From Wagnerdoeblera intermedia (GTDB taxonomy: Bacteria; Pseudomonadota; Alphaproteobacteria; Rhodobacterales; Rhodobacteraceae): a stretch of DNA of 64,000 nt. Location: NCBI RefSeq assembly GCF_042647465.1, contig NZ_JBHRVN010000004.1; one strand, given 5' to 3'. The notes beneath the pieces were generated by a model, which worked only from the letters and a program-made list of their open reading frames with translations, was not told the origin of the DNA and made no database searches. Position 1 is the first letter of the stretch. Each line of letters starts with the position of its first letter. Shown piece after piece: positions 41,986 through 50,262 of this stretch. The translations under genes were made by a program, and so were the position numbers.

Positions 41986-42666
41986 CAGCGCGCGCGGAAG
42001 GGACGCGGATCCCAGCCACAGGCAAAGCCGTCCCCATCGGGATCCACCCCGAGTTTGTCGCGCTGCGGGCCGCCGTTTGACAGGAAAGCCTCCTGCGCGG
42101 CATCTGCCGAGGGGAACTGGCCACAGGCGGCCTCATAGTTCTTCCGGAAAAGGCTTGAGCGCGAATAGACCTGCGTGCCGGGCGCATGGCTGGTCGAGAC
42201 CGCAAAGGCCACGATATTCGGCCCCGAAGCGCCGGTGCGGGTCGGCAGGGCCGTCGGCTGCACCACCACGTAATTCGCGCGGTTTTGCTGAATGCGGGCG
42301 GCGTCAGACTGAATCGACTCGCGGCTGGCCACGGCGTCAAAGTTCTGCTCATCCGAGATGCCGGTGCTGTTGCCGCCGCTGTAATGCACGCGCTCGCCGC
42401 TTTGCTGTTGGATGCCCGCAAAGGTTTCCGCGCGCGGGCGCTCCCCGGTGGCGGGGGCCATGGCGCTCAGCGGCTGCGAGCTGACGGCGGCGGGCGCGAT
42501 AGTTCCCAGGCCCTGTGCGGCGGGCGCGAGACCGGTCTGACCATCGCGCCGCGCCAGATAAGAGGAATAACTCTCAAAAACCAACGCCCTGCCCCGAATC
42601 CGGAACCTGCGGCTGGCAGGCTGCGAGCATCACAAAGCCAAGTGCAGACAAAGCAAAGCGTTTCAT
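41985..42666 (-). pseudogene. Lipoprotein with Excalibur-like domain, frameshifted near the N-terminus
   Basis: From the ATG at 42666 (after GAGG) the frame encodes a lipoprotein signal, MKRFALSALGFVMLAAC with a LAAC lipobox, then runs into TGA at codon 31 (42574-42576). The body of the protein continues in another frame from about 42584 to 41985 (200 codons) and ends with DPDGDGFACGWDPRPF, an Excalibur-like calcium-binding motif. Removing one base from the A5 run at 42576-42580 would join the two parts exactly. This is either a disrupted gene, a sequencing error in a homopolymer, or slippage-dependent expression. It lies between gatA and ampD in a likely operon. Confidence 0.75.
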
Positions 42667-42699
42667 TTTGACCTCAGTATTCCCGATCGGGAGAGCCGA

Positions 42700-44178
42700 T
42701 TACCACCATTTCGACGGCTTGGCTACAAAGCCCGCCGCCTTCTCCAGCACATAGGCATGGTTCAGCAGACCTGCCTCATCCCAGGGACGGCCGATGAGCT
42801 GCAGACCCAGCGGCAGACCCGACGCGTCCAGACCGACCGGAACCGAGATGCCCGGCAGACCGGCAAGGTTCACGGTGACGGTGAAGACGTCATTGAGATA
42901 GGCCTCAACGGGGGAGGCGTCTTTCAGCTTGCCCAGCTCAAATGCCGAAGAGGGCGTGGCCGGGGTCAGGATCGCATCGACGCCTGCCGCGAAAGCCTGC
43001 TCAAAGTCGCGCCTGATCAGCGCGCGGACCTTACGGGCACGGTTGTAGTACGCGTCATAGAAACCGGCCGAGAGCACATAAGTGCCGACCATGACGCGGC
43101 GCTGCACCTCCGGGCCGAAGCCTTCGGCGCGGGTCTTCTCATAGAGATCATTGATGCCGTCACCGGCGCCCAGGGTGGCGCGGTGGCCGTAGCGCACGCC
43201 ATCATAGCGCGCGAGGTTCGACGAGGCTTCGGCAGGCGCGATTACATAATAGGCCGGCAGCGCGTATTTGGTATGCGGCAGCGAGATGTCGACGACTTCA
43301 GCGCCGGCATCGCGCAGCATGGCGATGCCGTTCTGCCAGAGGGCTTCCACCTCATCTGGCATGCCATCGACGCGGTATTCGCGCGGAATGCCGATCTTTT
43401 TGCCGCGGATATCGCCGGTCAGTGCCGCTTCAAAATCCGGGACCGCGATGTCAGCCGAGGTGCTGTCTTTCGGGTCGTGACCGGCCATAGCCTGCAGCAT
43501 GATCGCCGCGTCGCGCACGGTTTTGGTCATCGGACCCGCCTGGTCGAGCGAGCTTGCATAGGCGATGACGCCCCAGCGCGAGACGCGGCCATAGGTCGGC
43601 TTGATGCCGACGGTGCCGGTATAGGCCGCAGGCTGGCGGATCGAGCCGCCGGTGTCGGTGCCGGTTGCCCCAAGGCAGAGATCCGCCGCCACAGCCGCCG
43701 CCGAGCCACCCGAGGAGCCGCCGGGGGTCAGTTGACGGCCGTCAACTTTCCAGGGGTTGACCGCCGGGCCATAGCAGGAGCTTTCATTGGCCGAGCCCAT
43801 GGCGAATTCGTCCATGTTCAGCTTGCCGAGCATGACGGAGCCGGCCTCAAAGAGCTTTGAGGTGACGGTGGATTCGTATTCAGGCTTAAACCCTGCGAGG
43901 ATATTCGAGGCCGCCTGCGTGGCCACACCTTTGGTGCAGAAGAGATCCTTGATCCCCAGCGGGATGCCGCACATGGCGGGCGCCTCACCGGCGCGCAGAC
44001 GCTCATCGGCGGCGCGGGCCTGATCGAGGGCGATCTCGGGAGTTTTATGGACATAGGCGTTCAGCGGATCAGAGGCATCCATCGCCGTGAGGCAGGAGAG
44101 CGTCAGATCTTTCGCGGTGATGTCGCCTTTGCGCAGCTGGTCGCGGGCCTCTGCGATGGTGAGCGTATTGAGGGTCAT
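42700..44178 (-). CDS. gatA: Asp/Glu-tRNA amidotransferase subunit A
   Basis: A 492-residue amidase-signature subunit of the GatCAB complex, which turns Glu-tRNA-Gln (and often Asp-tRNA-Asn) into Gln-tRNA-Gln. GatA releases ammonia from glutamine. The Ser-cisSer-Lys triad is visible: Lys77 in GIKDLF, Ser155 in GGSSGGSA and Ser179 in GTDTGGSIRQP. It overlaps gatC by four bases (ATGA). gatB is not in the window. With no glnS seen here and a standard gltX at 57893, this fits indirect Gln-tRNA formation in alphaproteobacteria. Confidence 0.97.
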   Translation of the reverse strand: MTLNTLTIAEARDQLRKGDITAKDLTLSCLTAMDASDPLNAYVHKTPEIALDQARAADERLRAGEAPAMCGIPLGIKDLFCTKGVATQAASNILAGFKPEYESTVTSKLFEAGSVMLGKLNMDEFAMGSANESSCYGPAVNPWKVDGRQLTPGGSSGGSAAAVAADLCLGATGTDTGGSIRQPAAYTGTVGIKPTYGRVSRWGVIAYASSLDQAGPMTKTVRDAAIMLQAMAGHDPKDSTSADIAVPDFEAALTGDIRGKKIGIPREYRVDGMPDEVEALWQNGIAMLRDAGAEVVDISLPHTKYALPAYYVIAPAEASSNLARYDGVRYGHRATLGAGDGINDLYEKTRAEGFGPEVQRRVMVGTYVLSAGFYDAYYNRARKVRALIRRDFEQAFAAGVDAILTPATPSSAFELGKLKDASPVEAYLNDVFTVTVNLAGLPGISVPVGLDASGLPLGLQLIGRPWDEAGLLNHAYVLEKAAGFVAKPSKWW

Positions 44179-44465
44179 TCCACCACCTTCGGAACTGCAA
44201 AGAAACCTTCACGCGCATCGGGCGCGTTTTTCAGAACGGCCTCAGGATAGCCGCCATCGGTGACGCCGTCCTGACGACGCTTGAGGCGCATCGGCGTGAC
44301 CGAGGTCATCGGCTCAATGCCCTCGACGTCGACTTCGTTGAGCTGTTCCATGAAGTCGAGAATGCCGGAGAGCTGCTCGGCAAGTTTCGGCAGGTCTGCC
44401 TGCTCAACCCGGATGCGGGCGAGACGCGCAACCCTGGCTGCGGTCGGGATGTCAATGCTGGACAT
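44175..44465 (-). CDS. gatC: Asp/Glu-tRNA amidotransferase subunit C
   Basis: A 96-residue GatC, the small belt-like subunit that stabilises the GatA-GatB complex. The family pattern is clear: VARLARIRVEQADLPKLAEQL, ILDFMEQLNEVDVEGIEPM and the C-terminal LRRDxV-like segment LKRRQDGVTDGGYPEAVLKNAP. GGAGG lies five bases before the ATG. It is the first gene of gatC-gatA, with a divergent UPF0173 gene 281 bases away across a region that contains short direct repeats and an intergenic repeat. Confidence 0.95.
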   Translation of the reverse strand: MSSIDIPTAARVARLARIRVEQADLPKLAEQLSGILDFMEQLNEVDVEGIEPMTSVTPMRLKRRQDGVTDGGYPEAVLKNAPDAREGFFAVPKVVE

Positions 44466-44551
44466 GGAGGCCTCCGTCTGTCGGGCTTCCGTTTAGCGGG
44501 AGGGGGGAATTTGCGCAAGTCAGCGCTTGTCGCACGGGGAGGTCGTGGTGG

Positions 44552-44587
44552 GACTTCGTGGGGGGATTTCGTGAGGGGGACTTCGTG
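44552..44587. repeat. Three short direct repeats GAYTTCGTG
   Basis: GACTTCGTG at 44552-44560, GATTTCGTG at 44565-44573 and GACTTCGTG at 44579-44587, spaced 13 and 14 bases start to start, in the divergent gap between gatC and the UPF0173 gene. They could be binding sites or only a decayed tandem duplication. Confidence 0.4.
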
Positions 44588-44615
44588 CGGCGGAAGAACC
44601 CGAGACCCCGCGCGC

Positions 44616-44666
44616 CGGGGGCTTTGCGCCCCCGGATCCCCGCAGAGTATTTTGAAAAAACCAAAG
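44616..44666 (+). repeat. Rhodobacterales-type intergenic repeat, copy 4
   Basis: A G/C-rich hairpin (CCGGGGGC...GCCCCCGG) followed by ATCCCCGCAGAGTATTTTGAAAA and CCAAAGG, lying 80 bases before the UPF0173 start. Slightly diverged from copies 3 and 5. It is the only copy upstream of both flanking genes. Confidence 0.7.
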
Positions 44667-44746
44667 GCTGCGACGCGCTCTTGCCGGGAGCGGCGGCGGG
44701 CGGCAGACTGCGGCTTCTCGGATCCGGAGCGCAAAGGAGATTTCAG

Positions 44747-45442
44747 ATGAAGATTATCTGGCTGGGGCATGCGGGATTTCGCATTGAGATCGGCGATCAG
44801 GTGCTGCTGGTTGATCCCTGGCTGACCAACCCGCTGTTTCCGGCAGCGCGGCGCGCGGAGGCCATCGCCGGAGCCACGGCCATTCTGATCAGCCACGGCC
44901 ATTCCGATCACATGGCTGATGCTGTGGCGCTTTCCAAAGAGCTGCGCATTCCGGTGGCGGGGAAATATGATCTGACCTCCTGGCTGGAGAAATCAGAAGG
45001 GCTGAGCGGCAACATCGGCTTTAACAATGGCGGCACGATTAAGCTCGGGTCAGTGAATGTGACCATGGTGGCGGCCTCGCATTCTTCGTCGGCCATGACG
45101 GAGAACGGGCCGGTCTATCTGGGCTCGGAAGCGGGCTATATGATCGAGCATGGCGGGCGCACGATCTATTTCTCAGGCGATACCGATGTCATGGCGGATA
45201 TGGCGATTTTCGCCGATCTGCATAATCCCGAGATCGGCATTTTGTCGGCGGGCGGTCATTTCACCATGGATATGAAGCGTGCGGCCTATGCCTGCCGTAA
45301 GTTCTTCCATTTCCGCACCGTGATCCCCTGCCATTACAAGACATTCCCTCTGCTTGAGCAGAGCGCCGATGATCTGCGTGCCGGGGTGTCGCATCATATC
45401 AATGTGATTGAGCCGGAGGTCATGGTGGCGATTGAGCTCTGA
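44747..45442 (+). CDS. UPF0173-type metal-dependent hydrolase
   Basis: A 231-residue MBL-fold hydrolase of the UPF0173 (YtkL/UlaG-like) family. It begins MKIIWLGHAGFRIE, has the metal motif SHGHSDHMAD at about 46-55 and later FSGDTDVMADM and GGHFTMDM. The exact substrate is unknown for the family. The start is fixed by AAAGGAG seven bases upstream; the frame extends far upstream but covers the repeat region. It is divergent from gatC and convergent with tadA (three-base gap between stops). Confidence 0.88.
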   Translation: MKIIWLGHAGFRIEIGDQVLLVDPWLTNPLFPAARRAEAIAGATAILISHGHSDHMADAVALSKELRIPVAGKYDLTSWLEKSEGLSGNIGFNNGGTIKLGSVNVTMVAASHSSSAMTENGPVYLGSEAGYMIEHGGRTIYFSGDTDVMADMAIFADLHNPEIGILSAGGHFTMDMKRAAYACRKFFHFRTVIPCHYKTFPLLEQSADDLRAGVSHHINVIEPEVMVAIEL

Positions 45443-45445
45443 CGC

Positions 45446-45901
45446 TCAGTCCCGCCTCCTGGCGAAAAACTCCGAGAGCAACCTCGCTGCCGCCCCGGCC
45501 TGCTGGCCGTCATAGACCTCGGGGCGGTGGTGGCACTGGGCGTGGCTGAAGATCCGCGGCCCCTGGGCGATGCCCCCCGATTTCGGATCCCCTGCCCCGT
45601 AATAGAGGCGGCGGATGCGGGCATTGCTGAGGGCGGCTGCGCACATGGGACAGGGTTCAAGCGAGACCCAGAGATCAAAGCCCGGCAGGCGTTCGGTCTT
45701 CAGCCGCGCGCAGGCTTCGCGGATCACGAGGATCTCGGCATGGGCGGTGGGGTCTGAGAGTTCCCGGCTGCGGTTTCCCGCCCGGGCGGCAATGCTGCCA
45801 TCAGGGGCGATGAGCACCGCGCCCACGGGCACTTCGCCACGGGCGGCGGCGGCGCGGGCCTCTGCGAGGGCAAGATCCATATGGCTGAGAAAGGGGCTCA
45901 T
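45446..45901 (-). CDS. tadA: tRNA(Arg) adenosine-34 deaminase TadA
   Basis: A 151-residue deaminase that makes inosine at the wobble position of tRNA-Arg(ACG). The zinc site is complete: His54 and catalytic Glu56 (HAE), Cys84 and Cys87 (PCPMC). LRRLYYGAGDPKSGG-like RIRRLYYGAGD follows, as in TadA. The frame is open far upstream, but MSPFLSHMDLALAEA is the natural start with GGAG six bases before it. It is divergent from rluB. Confidence 0.94.
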   Translation of the reverse strand: MSPFLSHMDLALAEARAAAARGEVPVGAVLIAPDGSIAARAGNRSRELSDPTAHAEILVIREACARLKTERLPGFDLWVSLEPCPMCAAALSNARIRRLYYGAGDPKSGGIAQGPRIFSHAQCHHRPEVYDGQQAGAAARLLSEFFARRRD

Positions 45902-46043
45902 CCCTCTCTCCTGGCCTGAAGCGGGAACGCGTGCAAGCCTCACGCGGTTGTCGCTTGCAGGGGGGCGCTCTTTGCGCCTATAGCGGGCCTCTTTTGCCGC
46001 CCCCGCATGACTGCCGGGCTTTCTCCTCAGACAGAGTGACATC

Positions 46044-47837
46044 ATGGCCAGCCGCCCCTTTGACCGTAAATCCGCCGCCCCCAAACCGGGTGCAAAACCC
46101 GGCCTGAAAAAAGGCGGTGCCCGTGCCGCGACGGCTGCCCCCGCGGCGCCCGCCTCTGATCTGATGGACAAAACGGAGGCCGGTCCGGAGCGGATCGCCA
46201 AGGTTCTGGCCCGCTCGGGCGTGGCGTCGCGCCGCGATGCGGAGCGCATGATCACCGAGGGGCGGATCTCGGTGAACGGGAAGATCATTGAAAGCCCGGC
46301 GCTGGATGTGACGCGCAGGGATAAGATCCTCGTTGACGGCGTGCCGCTGGCCCCGCCGGAGCCGCCGCGGCTGTGGCTGTTCCACAAGCCTGCCGGTCTG
46401 GTGACCACCGAGCGCGACGAACTGGGCCGCCCGACGGTTTTTGAGCATCTGCCCGAGGGGCTGCCGCGGGTGATGAGCGTGGGGCGTCTTGACCTGAACT
46501 CGGAAGGGTTGCTGCTGCTGACCAATGACGGTGAGCTGAAGCGCCGCCTGGAGCTGCCCTCGACCGGCTGGCTGCGCAAATACCGCGTGCGGATCAATGG
46601 CCGTCCCGAGGATCAGGATTTCAACGCGCTGCGCGAAGGCGTTGTGATTGACGGCGAGGTGTTCCAGCCGATGGTGGTCTCAATGGACCGCCAGCAGGGC
46701 GCCAATGCCTGGCTGACCGTGGGGATCCGAGAGGGCCGCAACCGTGAAGTGCGCCGTGCGATGGAATTCGTGGGCTATACGGTCAACCGCCTGATCCGCG
46801 TGAGCTACGGTCCGTTCCAGCTGGGCGATCTTGAGGTGGGTGAGGTCACTGAGGTGCGCCCGCGCACCCTGCGCGATCAGCTGGGCCTGGCTGAGACCCC
46901 GGATGTCGCGGCGACGGACGGCATTCTGCGCACCTCCGGCACCTCCGGCCGCTCGGTGAAAGGGGCTGCGGCTTCGGGCTCTCCGGCCCGGGCGCGGGTC
47001 AGCGGCTTCGCGCGCGGCGCGGCTAAGGATGACGGCGCAAAAGCTTACCGCAGCCGCGATGATGCAGCACCGCGCGGGGGCTTCACCCGTGGTGCGCGGG
47101 ATGGCGAGGAGCGGCGTCCGGCAGGTGGCTTCCGCGCCCGCGATGAGGCCCCGGCACGGGGAGGTTTCTCGCGGGGCGCGGCAAAGGAGGAGGGCGCAAA
47201 GACCTTCCGCGGCCGCGACGATGCGGCACCGCGCGGGGGCTTCACCCGTGGAGCGCGGGATGGCGAGGAGCGGCGTCCGGCAGGCGGTTTCCGCGCCCGC
47301 GATGAGGCTCCGGCACGGGGCGGTTTCTCGCGGGGCGCGGCGAAGGATGAGGGCGCAAAGACCTTCCGCGCCCGCGAGGATGCGGCACCGCGCGGGGGCT
47401 TCACCCGTGGAGCACGGGATGGCGAGGAGCGGCGTCCGGCAGGCGGCTTCCGTGCCCGCGATGAGGCTCCGGCACGGGGCGGTTTCTCGCGGGGCGCGGC
47501 GAAGGATGAGGGCGCAAAAATCCTCCGCAGCCGCGAGGATGCGGCACCGCGCGGGGGCTTCACCCGTGGAGCACGGGATGGCGAGGAGCGGCGTCCGGCA
47601 GGCGGCTTCCGCGCCCGTGATGAGGCTCCGGCACGGGGCGGTTTCTCGCGTGGCGCGGCGAAGGATGAGGGCGCAAAGACCTTCCGCGGCCGCGACGATG
47701 CGGCACCGCGCGGGGGCTTCAGCAAGGGACCGGGGCGTGACGGCGGAGCGCCGAAAGCGCCCTTCGGACGTGGTCCGAAACCCGGCCCGAAACCCGGCGC
47801 CCGTCCCGGTTCGAAAGGCCCGCGCGGTCGTGGCTGA
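46044..47837 (+). CDS. rluB: 23S rRNA pseudouridine synthase (RluB-like) with long repeat tail
   Basis: A 597-residue protein. The first 40 residues are basic and Ala/Pro-rich. An S4 RNA-binding domain (about 49-105) and an RsuA/RluB catalytic domain (about 108-285) follow, with Asp150 in GRLDLNSEG as nucleophile, so it should form pseudouridine in 23S rRNA (position 2605 in E. coli terms). Residues 321 to about 561 are four full and one partial copies of a 53-residue unit rich in Arg, Gly, Ala and Asp. The end is Lys/Pro/Gly-rich. The tail is probably disordered and RNA-binding; such tails occur in alphaproteobacterial RluB but this one is unusually regular. Confidence 0.9.
   Translation: MASRPFDRKSAAPKPGAKPGLKKGGARAATAAPAAPASDLMDKTEAGPERIAKVLARSGVASRRDAERMITEGRISVNGKIIESPALDVTRRDKILVDGVPLAPPEPPRLWLFHKPAGLVTTERDELGRPTVFEHLPEGLPRVMSVGRLDLNSEGLLLLTNDGELKRRLELPSTGWLRKYRVRINGRPEDQDFNALREGVVIDGEVFQPMVVSMDRQQGANAWLTVGIREGRNREVRRAMEFVGYTVNRLIRVSYGPFQLGDLEVGEVTEVRPRTLRDQLGLAETPDVAATDGILRTSGTSGRSVKGAAASGSPARARVSGFARGAAKDDGAKAYRSRDDAAPRGGFTRGARDGEERRPAGGFRARDEAPARGGFSRGAAKEEGAKTFRGRDDAAPRGGFTRGARDGEERRPAGGFRARDEAPARGGFSRGAAKDEGAKTFRAREDAAPRGGFTRGARDGEERRPAGGFRARDEAPARGGFSRGAAKDEGAKILRSREDAAPRGGFTRGARDGEERRPAGGFRARDEAPARGGFSRGAAKDEGAKTFRGRDDAAPRGGFSKGPGRDGGAPKAPFGRGPKPGPKPGARPGSKGPRGRG
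47004..47727 (+). repeat. 159-bp tandem repeat within rluB
   Basis: Units begin at 47004, 47163, 47322, 47481 and 47640, exactly 159 bases apart (53 codons), the last one partial. Later units are almost identical at the DNA level, which implies recent expansion or ongoing homogenisation. The repeat also opens long meaningless reading frames on the other strand. Confidence 0.93.
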
Positions 47838-47859
47838 TCCGGCCTGAGACAGTGATCCC

Positions 47860-47895
47860 GGCCCCCCTGCGGTGACGCAGCGGGGCCGCATTTAT
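47860..47895 (+). terminator. Terminator of rluB
   Basis: GGCCCC-CCTGCG and CGCAG-C-GGGGCC form a hairpin with one mismatch, followed by GCATTTATTTC. The remaining gap up to 48052 shows only a degenerate resemblance to the intergenic repeat tail (TTTCAAATATCTTCC). Confidence 0.65.
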
Positions 47896-48052
47896 TTCAA
47901 ATATCTTCCTGGCGCCCAGGGAACCCTTTGAAAACGGTGTGCGTTTCTCTCCGGCAGGGGACCGCCTAAAAGCGGTCAGTAAGCCTTGTTTAGCTGGATC
48001 GGAACCGGGGCCTGCCCTATAGTTTCGGCGATATCAGACCGGATCGGTGGAA

Positions 48053-48139
48053 ATGGGTCAGACTGGGATTAAACGCACGGCCTTTGCCCTTTGGGCCATG
48101 CTGATGCTTTACGCAGCCTTCACGGGGACCGGCGCATGA
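48053..48139 (+). CDS. Possible 28-residue membrane peptide ahead of the xpaC-telA operon
   Basis: An ATG at 48053 opens a 28-codon frame: a short polar start, MGQTGIKRT, then a hydrophobic run AFALWAMLMLYAAF and a Gly/Thr end. It stops in TGA overlapping the next gene's ATG by the ATGA arrangement (48136-48139), a typical sign of translational coupling. The upstream GGTGGAA is a weak ribosome site. It could be a leader peptide or a single-pass membrane microprotein; I know no homologue. Confidence is limited because it is so short. Confidence 0.4.
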   Translation: MGQTGIKRTAFALWAMLMLYAAFTGTGA

Positions 48140-49041
48140 GCCAGCGTTTCGGCGGTAAGTACAGCCCTCAGCCGCAAAATTCCCCCGCAAAAGCCGGCAG
48201 GCCGCTGCAGAGCGCCCGCCCCTCGCGGCTTGGTGCGCGGGTCAATATGCTCTTCGTGCTCCCCTTTGCGCTGCCGCTGGTGGCTTTTTCGCAAAACCCG
48301 ACGGGGCTTGCGGCGGATCTCATCGCGTTTGGTATCCTGATGCTGTCGGCCTGGCTGACCCGCGAGGGTGAAAAGGCCCATGAGGCCTGGGACAGCCGCG
48401 CCATTGCCCGTCGCCCGGCCTTTCCGCGCAAGATCTTCGGCTCGCTGCTCAGTGGTATCGGTATCGGCCTTGCGGCCTGGGCCCCGGGGGCAGAGGCGAT
48501 CGGCCCCGGGCTTCTGGGCGTGCTGGGGGCCGCGCTTCACTTTATCTCTTTTGGCGCAGATCCGATGCGCGACAAGGGGATGGAGGGGGTTGATGCCTTC
48601 CAGACCGAGCGGGTGGCCAATGCTGTGGCAGAGGCCGAAAAGCACCTGAGCGCTTTGCGTGAGAGCGCCCGTCCCGTGGCTGACCGCGCCCTGATGGATC
48701 AGATTGACCGCTTTTCGGCCACGGCGCGGACCATGTTCCGCACCCTGGAGAACGACCCCCGCGACCTGACCTCGGCGCGACGCTACCTCTCGGTTTACCT
48801 CGAGGGCGCGAAAGAGGCGACGGCGCGGTTTGCGCAGATCTATGCCACCACCCGCGACCCGAAAGCCCGCTCCGATTACGCCGATCTGCTGAGCGACCTC
48901 GACACCCGCTTCTCGCAGCGCACAGAGGTGCTCCTCTCAAACGACCGCACCCGGATGGATGTGGAGATTGAGGTGCTGCGCGAACGCCTGGCTCTGGATG
49001 CGCCGCGTACCGTCGCGCAGACGGACCCTGAACATTCTTAA
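48136..49041 (+). CDS. XpaC-like family membrane protein
   Basis: A 301-residue protein of the '5-bromo-4-chloroindolyl phosphate hydrolysis' (XpaC) family, whose name comes from a B. subtilis phenotype rather than a known activity. Four hydrophobic segments lie at about 36-55, 57-75, 96-115 and 118-138. The C-terminal 150 residues are helical and charged, with coiled-coil character. XpaC proteins are regularly coupled to TelA proteins, as here (44-base gap). It likely sits in the inner membrane with its helical domain in the cytoplasm. Function is unproven. Confidence 0.8.
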   Translation: MSQRFGGKYSPQPQNSPAKAGRPLQSARPSRLGARVNMLFVLPFALPLVAFSQNPTGLAADLIAFGILMLSAWLTREGEKAHEAWDSRAIARRPAFPRKIFGSLLSGIGIGLAAWAPGAEAIGPGLLGVLGAALHFISFGADPMRDKGMEGVDAFQTERVANAVAEAEKHLSALRESARPVADRALMDQIDRFSATARTMFRTLENDPRDLTSARRYLSVYLEGAKEATARFAQIYATTRDPKARSDYADLLSDLDTRFSQRTEVLLSNDRTRMDVEIEVLRERLALDAPRTVAQTDPEHS

Positions 49042-49085
49042 TCCTGCCTGATGTCCCGCCCCGGAATTTTACCGAAAGGCCTGTT

Positions 49086-50261
49086 ATGACACCGATTGAC
49101 CCGAAAGCCGCCGCGCAGCTGACTGCCGAATTGCAGGATCTGACCGCAACGCCCCTGCCCGAAGCCGGTAACGCTCTGGTGACCCTGGAGGAGGCCCCGG
49201 CCCCCATGGCAGAGGCGATCCGCTCGCGCATGGCAGAGCTGGATATCACCTCAACGCAGTCGATCATCGGCTTTGGCTCGAAAGCACAGGCAGAACTCCA
49301 GGTGATCAGCCAGGAGATGCTGCAGGACGTGAAGAACAAAGACGTCGGCCCGGCAGGTGATGCGCTCGCCTCGATGGTCTCGACGATCCGTGGCTTTTCG
49401 GTCTCGGAACTCGATGTGCGCCGCAAGCAGTCCTGGTGGGAAAAGCTGCTCGGCCGCGCCGCGCCTTTTGCGAAATTCGTCGCCCGCTTTGAAGATGTGC
49501 AAAGCCAGATCGACAAGGTCACCGATGAGCTTCTGGGCCATGAGCATAAGCTGCTCAAGGACGTCAAAGCGCTTGATAAGCTTTATGAAAAAACCCTCGA
49601 CTTCTATCATGAGCTCGCGCTTTACATTGCCGCCGGTGAAGCCAAGCTGAAAGAGCTGGATGCCACCACCATTCCGGCTGCTGTGGCCGCGATGGAAGCC
49701 GCCCCTGAGACCGATCAGATGCTCAAGGCGCAGGAGCTGCGTGATCTGCGGGCTGCGCGGGATGATCTGGAACGCCGGGTTCACGACCTCAAGCTGACCC
49801 GTCAGGTCACCATGCAGAGCCTGCCCTCGATCCGGCTGGTGCAGGAGAACGACAAGTCGCTGGTCACCAAGATCAACTCGACGCTCGTGAACACCGTGCC
49901 GCTGTGGGAAACCCAGCTGGCCCAGGCGGTCACCATCCAGCGCTCACGCGAAGCGGCAGAGGCCATTCGCGGTGCCAATGACCTGACCAATGAGCTGCTG
50001 ACCTCGAACGCGAAAAACCTCCAGGATGCCAACCGCGTGGTGCGCACCGAGATGGAGCGCGGCGTCTTTGACATTGAGGCGGTGCGCGAAGCCAATGCGA
50101 CCCTGATCGCCACGATCCAGGAAAGCCTCGCCATTGCGGATGAAGGCAAGAAGCGCCGCGCCGCCGCGGAGGAAGAACTGGTGAAGATGGAGGCGGAACT
50201 GCGCGAGACGCTGGCGTCCTCTAAGGCGCGTGCACCGCAGACCGGGGCCGGAAGGGGCTGA
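49086..50261 (+). CDS. telA: TelA-type toxic anion resistance protein
   Basis: A 391-residue protein of the TelA/KlaA family (toxic anion resistance). It is almost wholly helical and soluble, with coiled-coil regions near 100-240 and 290-380. Family patterns include LLGRAAPFAKFVARFEDVQSQID, LYEKTLDFYHELALYIAAGEAKL, and the C-terminal TLIATIQESLAIADEGKKRR. Members confer tellurite or cell-envelope stress tolerance in several bacteria, but the mechanism is unknown. The next gene starts two bases after its stop, so they are cotranscribed. Confidence 0.92.
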   Translation: MTPIDPKAAAQLTAELQDLTATPLPEAGNALVTLEEAPAPMAEAIRSRMAELDITSTQSIIGFGSKAQAELQVISQEMLQDVKNKDVGPAGDALASMVSTIRGFSVSELDVRRKQSWWEKLLGRAAPFAKFVARFEDVQSQIDKVTDELLGHEHKLLKDVKALDKLYEKTLDFYHELALYIAAGEAKLKELDATTIPAAVAAMEAAPETDQMLKAQELRDLRAARDDLERRVHDLKLTRQVTMQSLPSIRLVQENDKSLVTKINSTLVNTVPLWETQLAQAVTIQRSREAAEAIRGANDLTNELLTSNAKNLQDANRVVRTEMERGVFDIEAVREANATLIATIQESLAIADEGKKRRAAAEEELVKMEAELRETLASSKARAPQTGAGRG

Positions 50262-50262
50262 A

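Noticed and set aside
47004..47727. A CRISPR array
   Set aside because: The period is 159 bases with no unique spacers, and it is in frame within a coding gene; no cas genes are present.
46680..47891. A 403-codon antisense reading frame across rluB, and further long frames within the repeat region
   Set aside because: They arise because the 159-bp repeat lacks stops in several frames; the plus frame carries clear S4 and pseudouridine synthase motifs.
47885..47915. A sixth copy of the intergenic repeat after rluB
   Set aside because: Only the TTTCAAATAT-like part resembles it; the G/C hairpin and CCAAAG end do not match.
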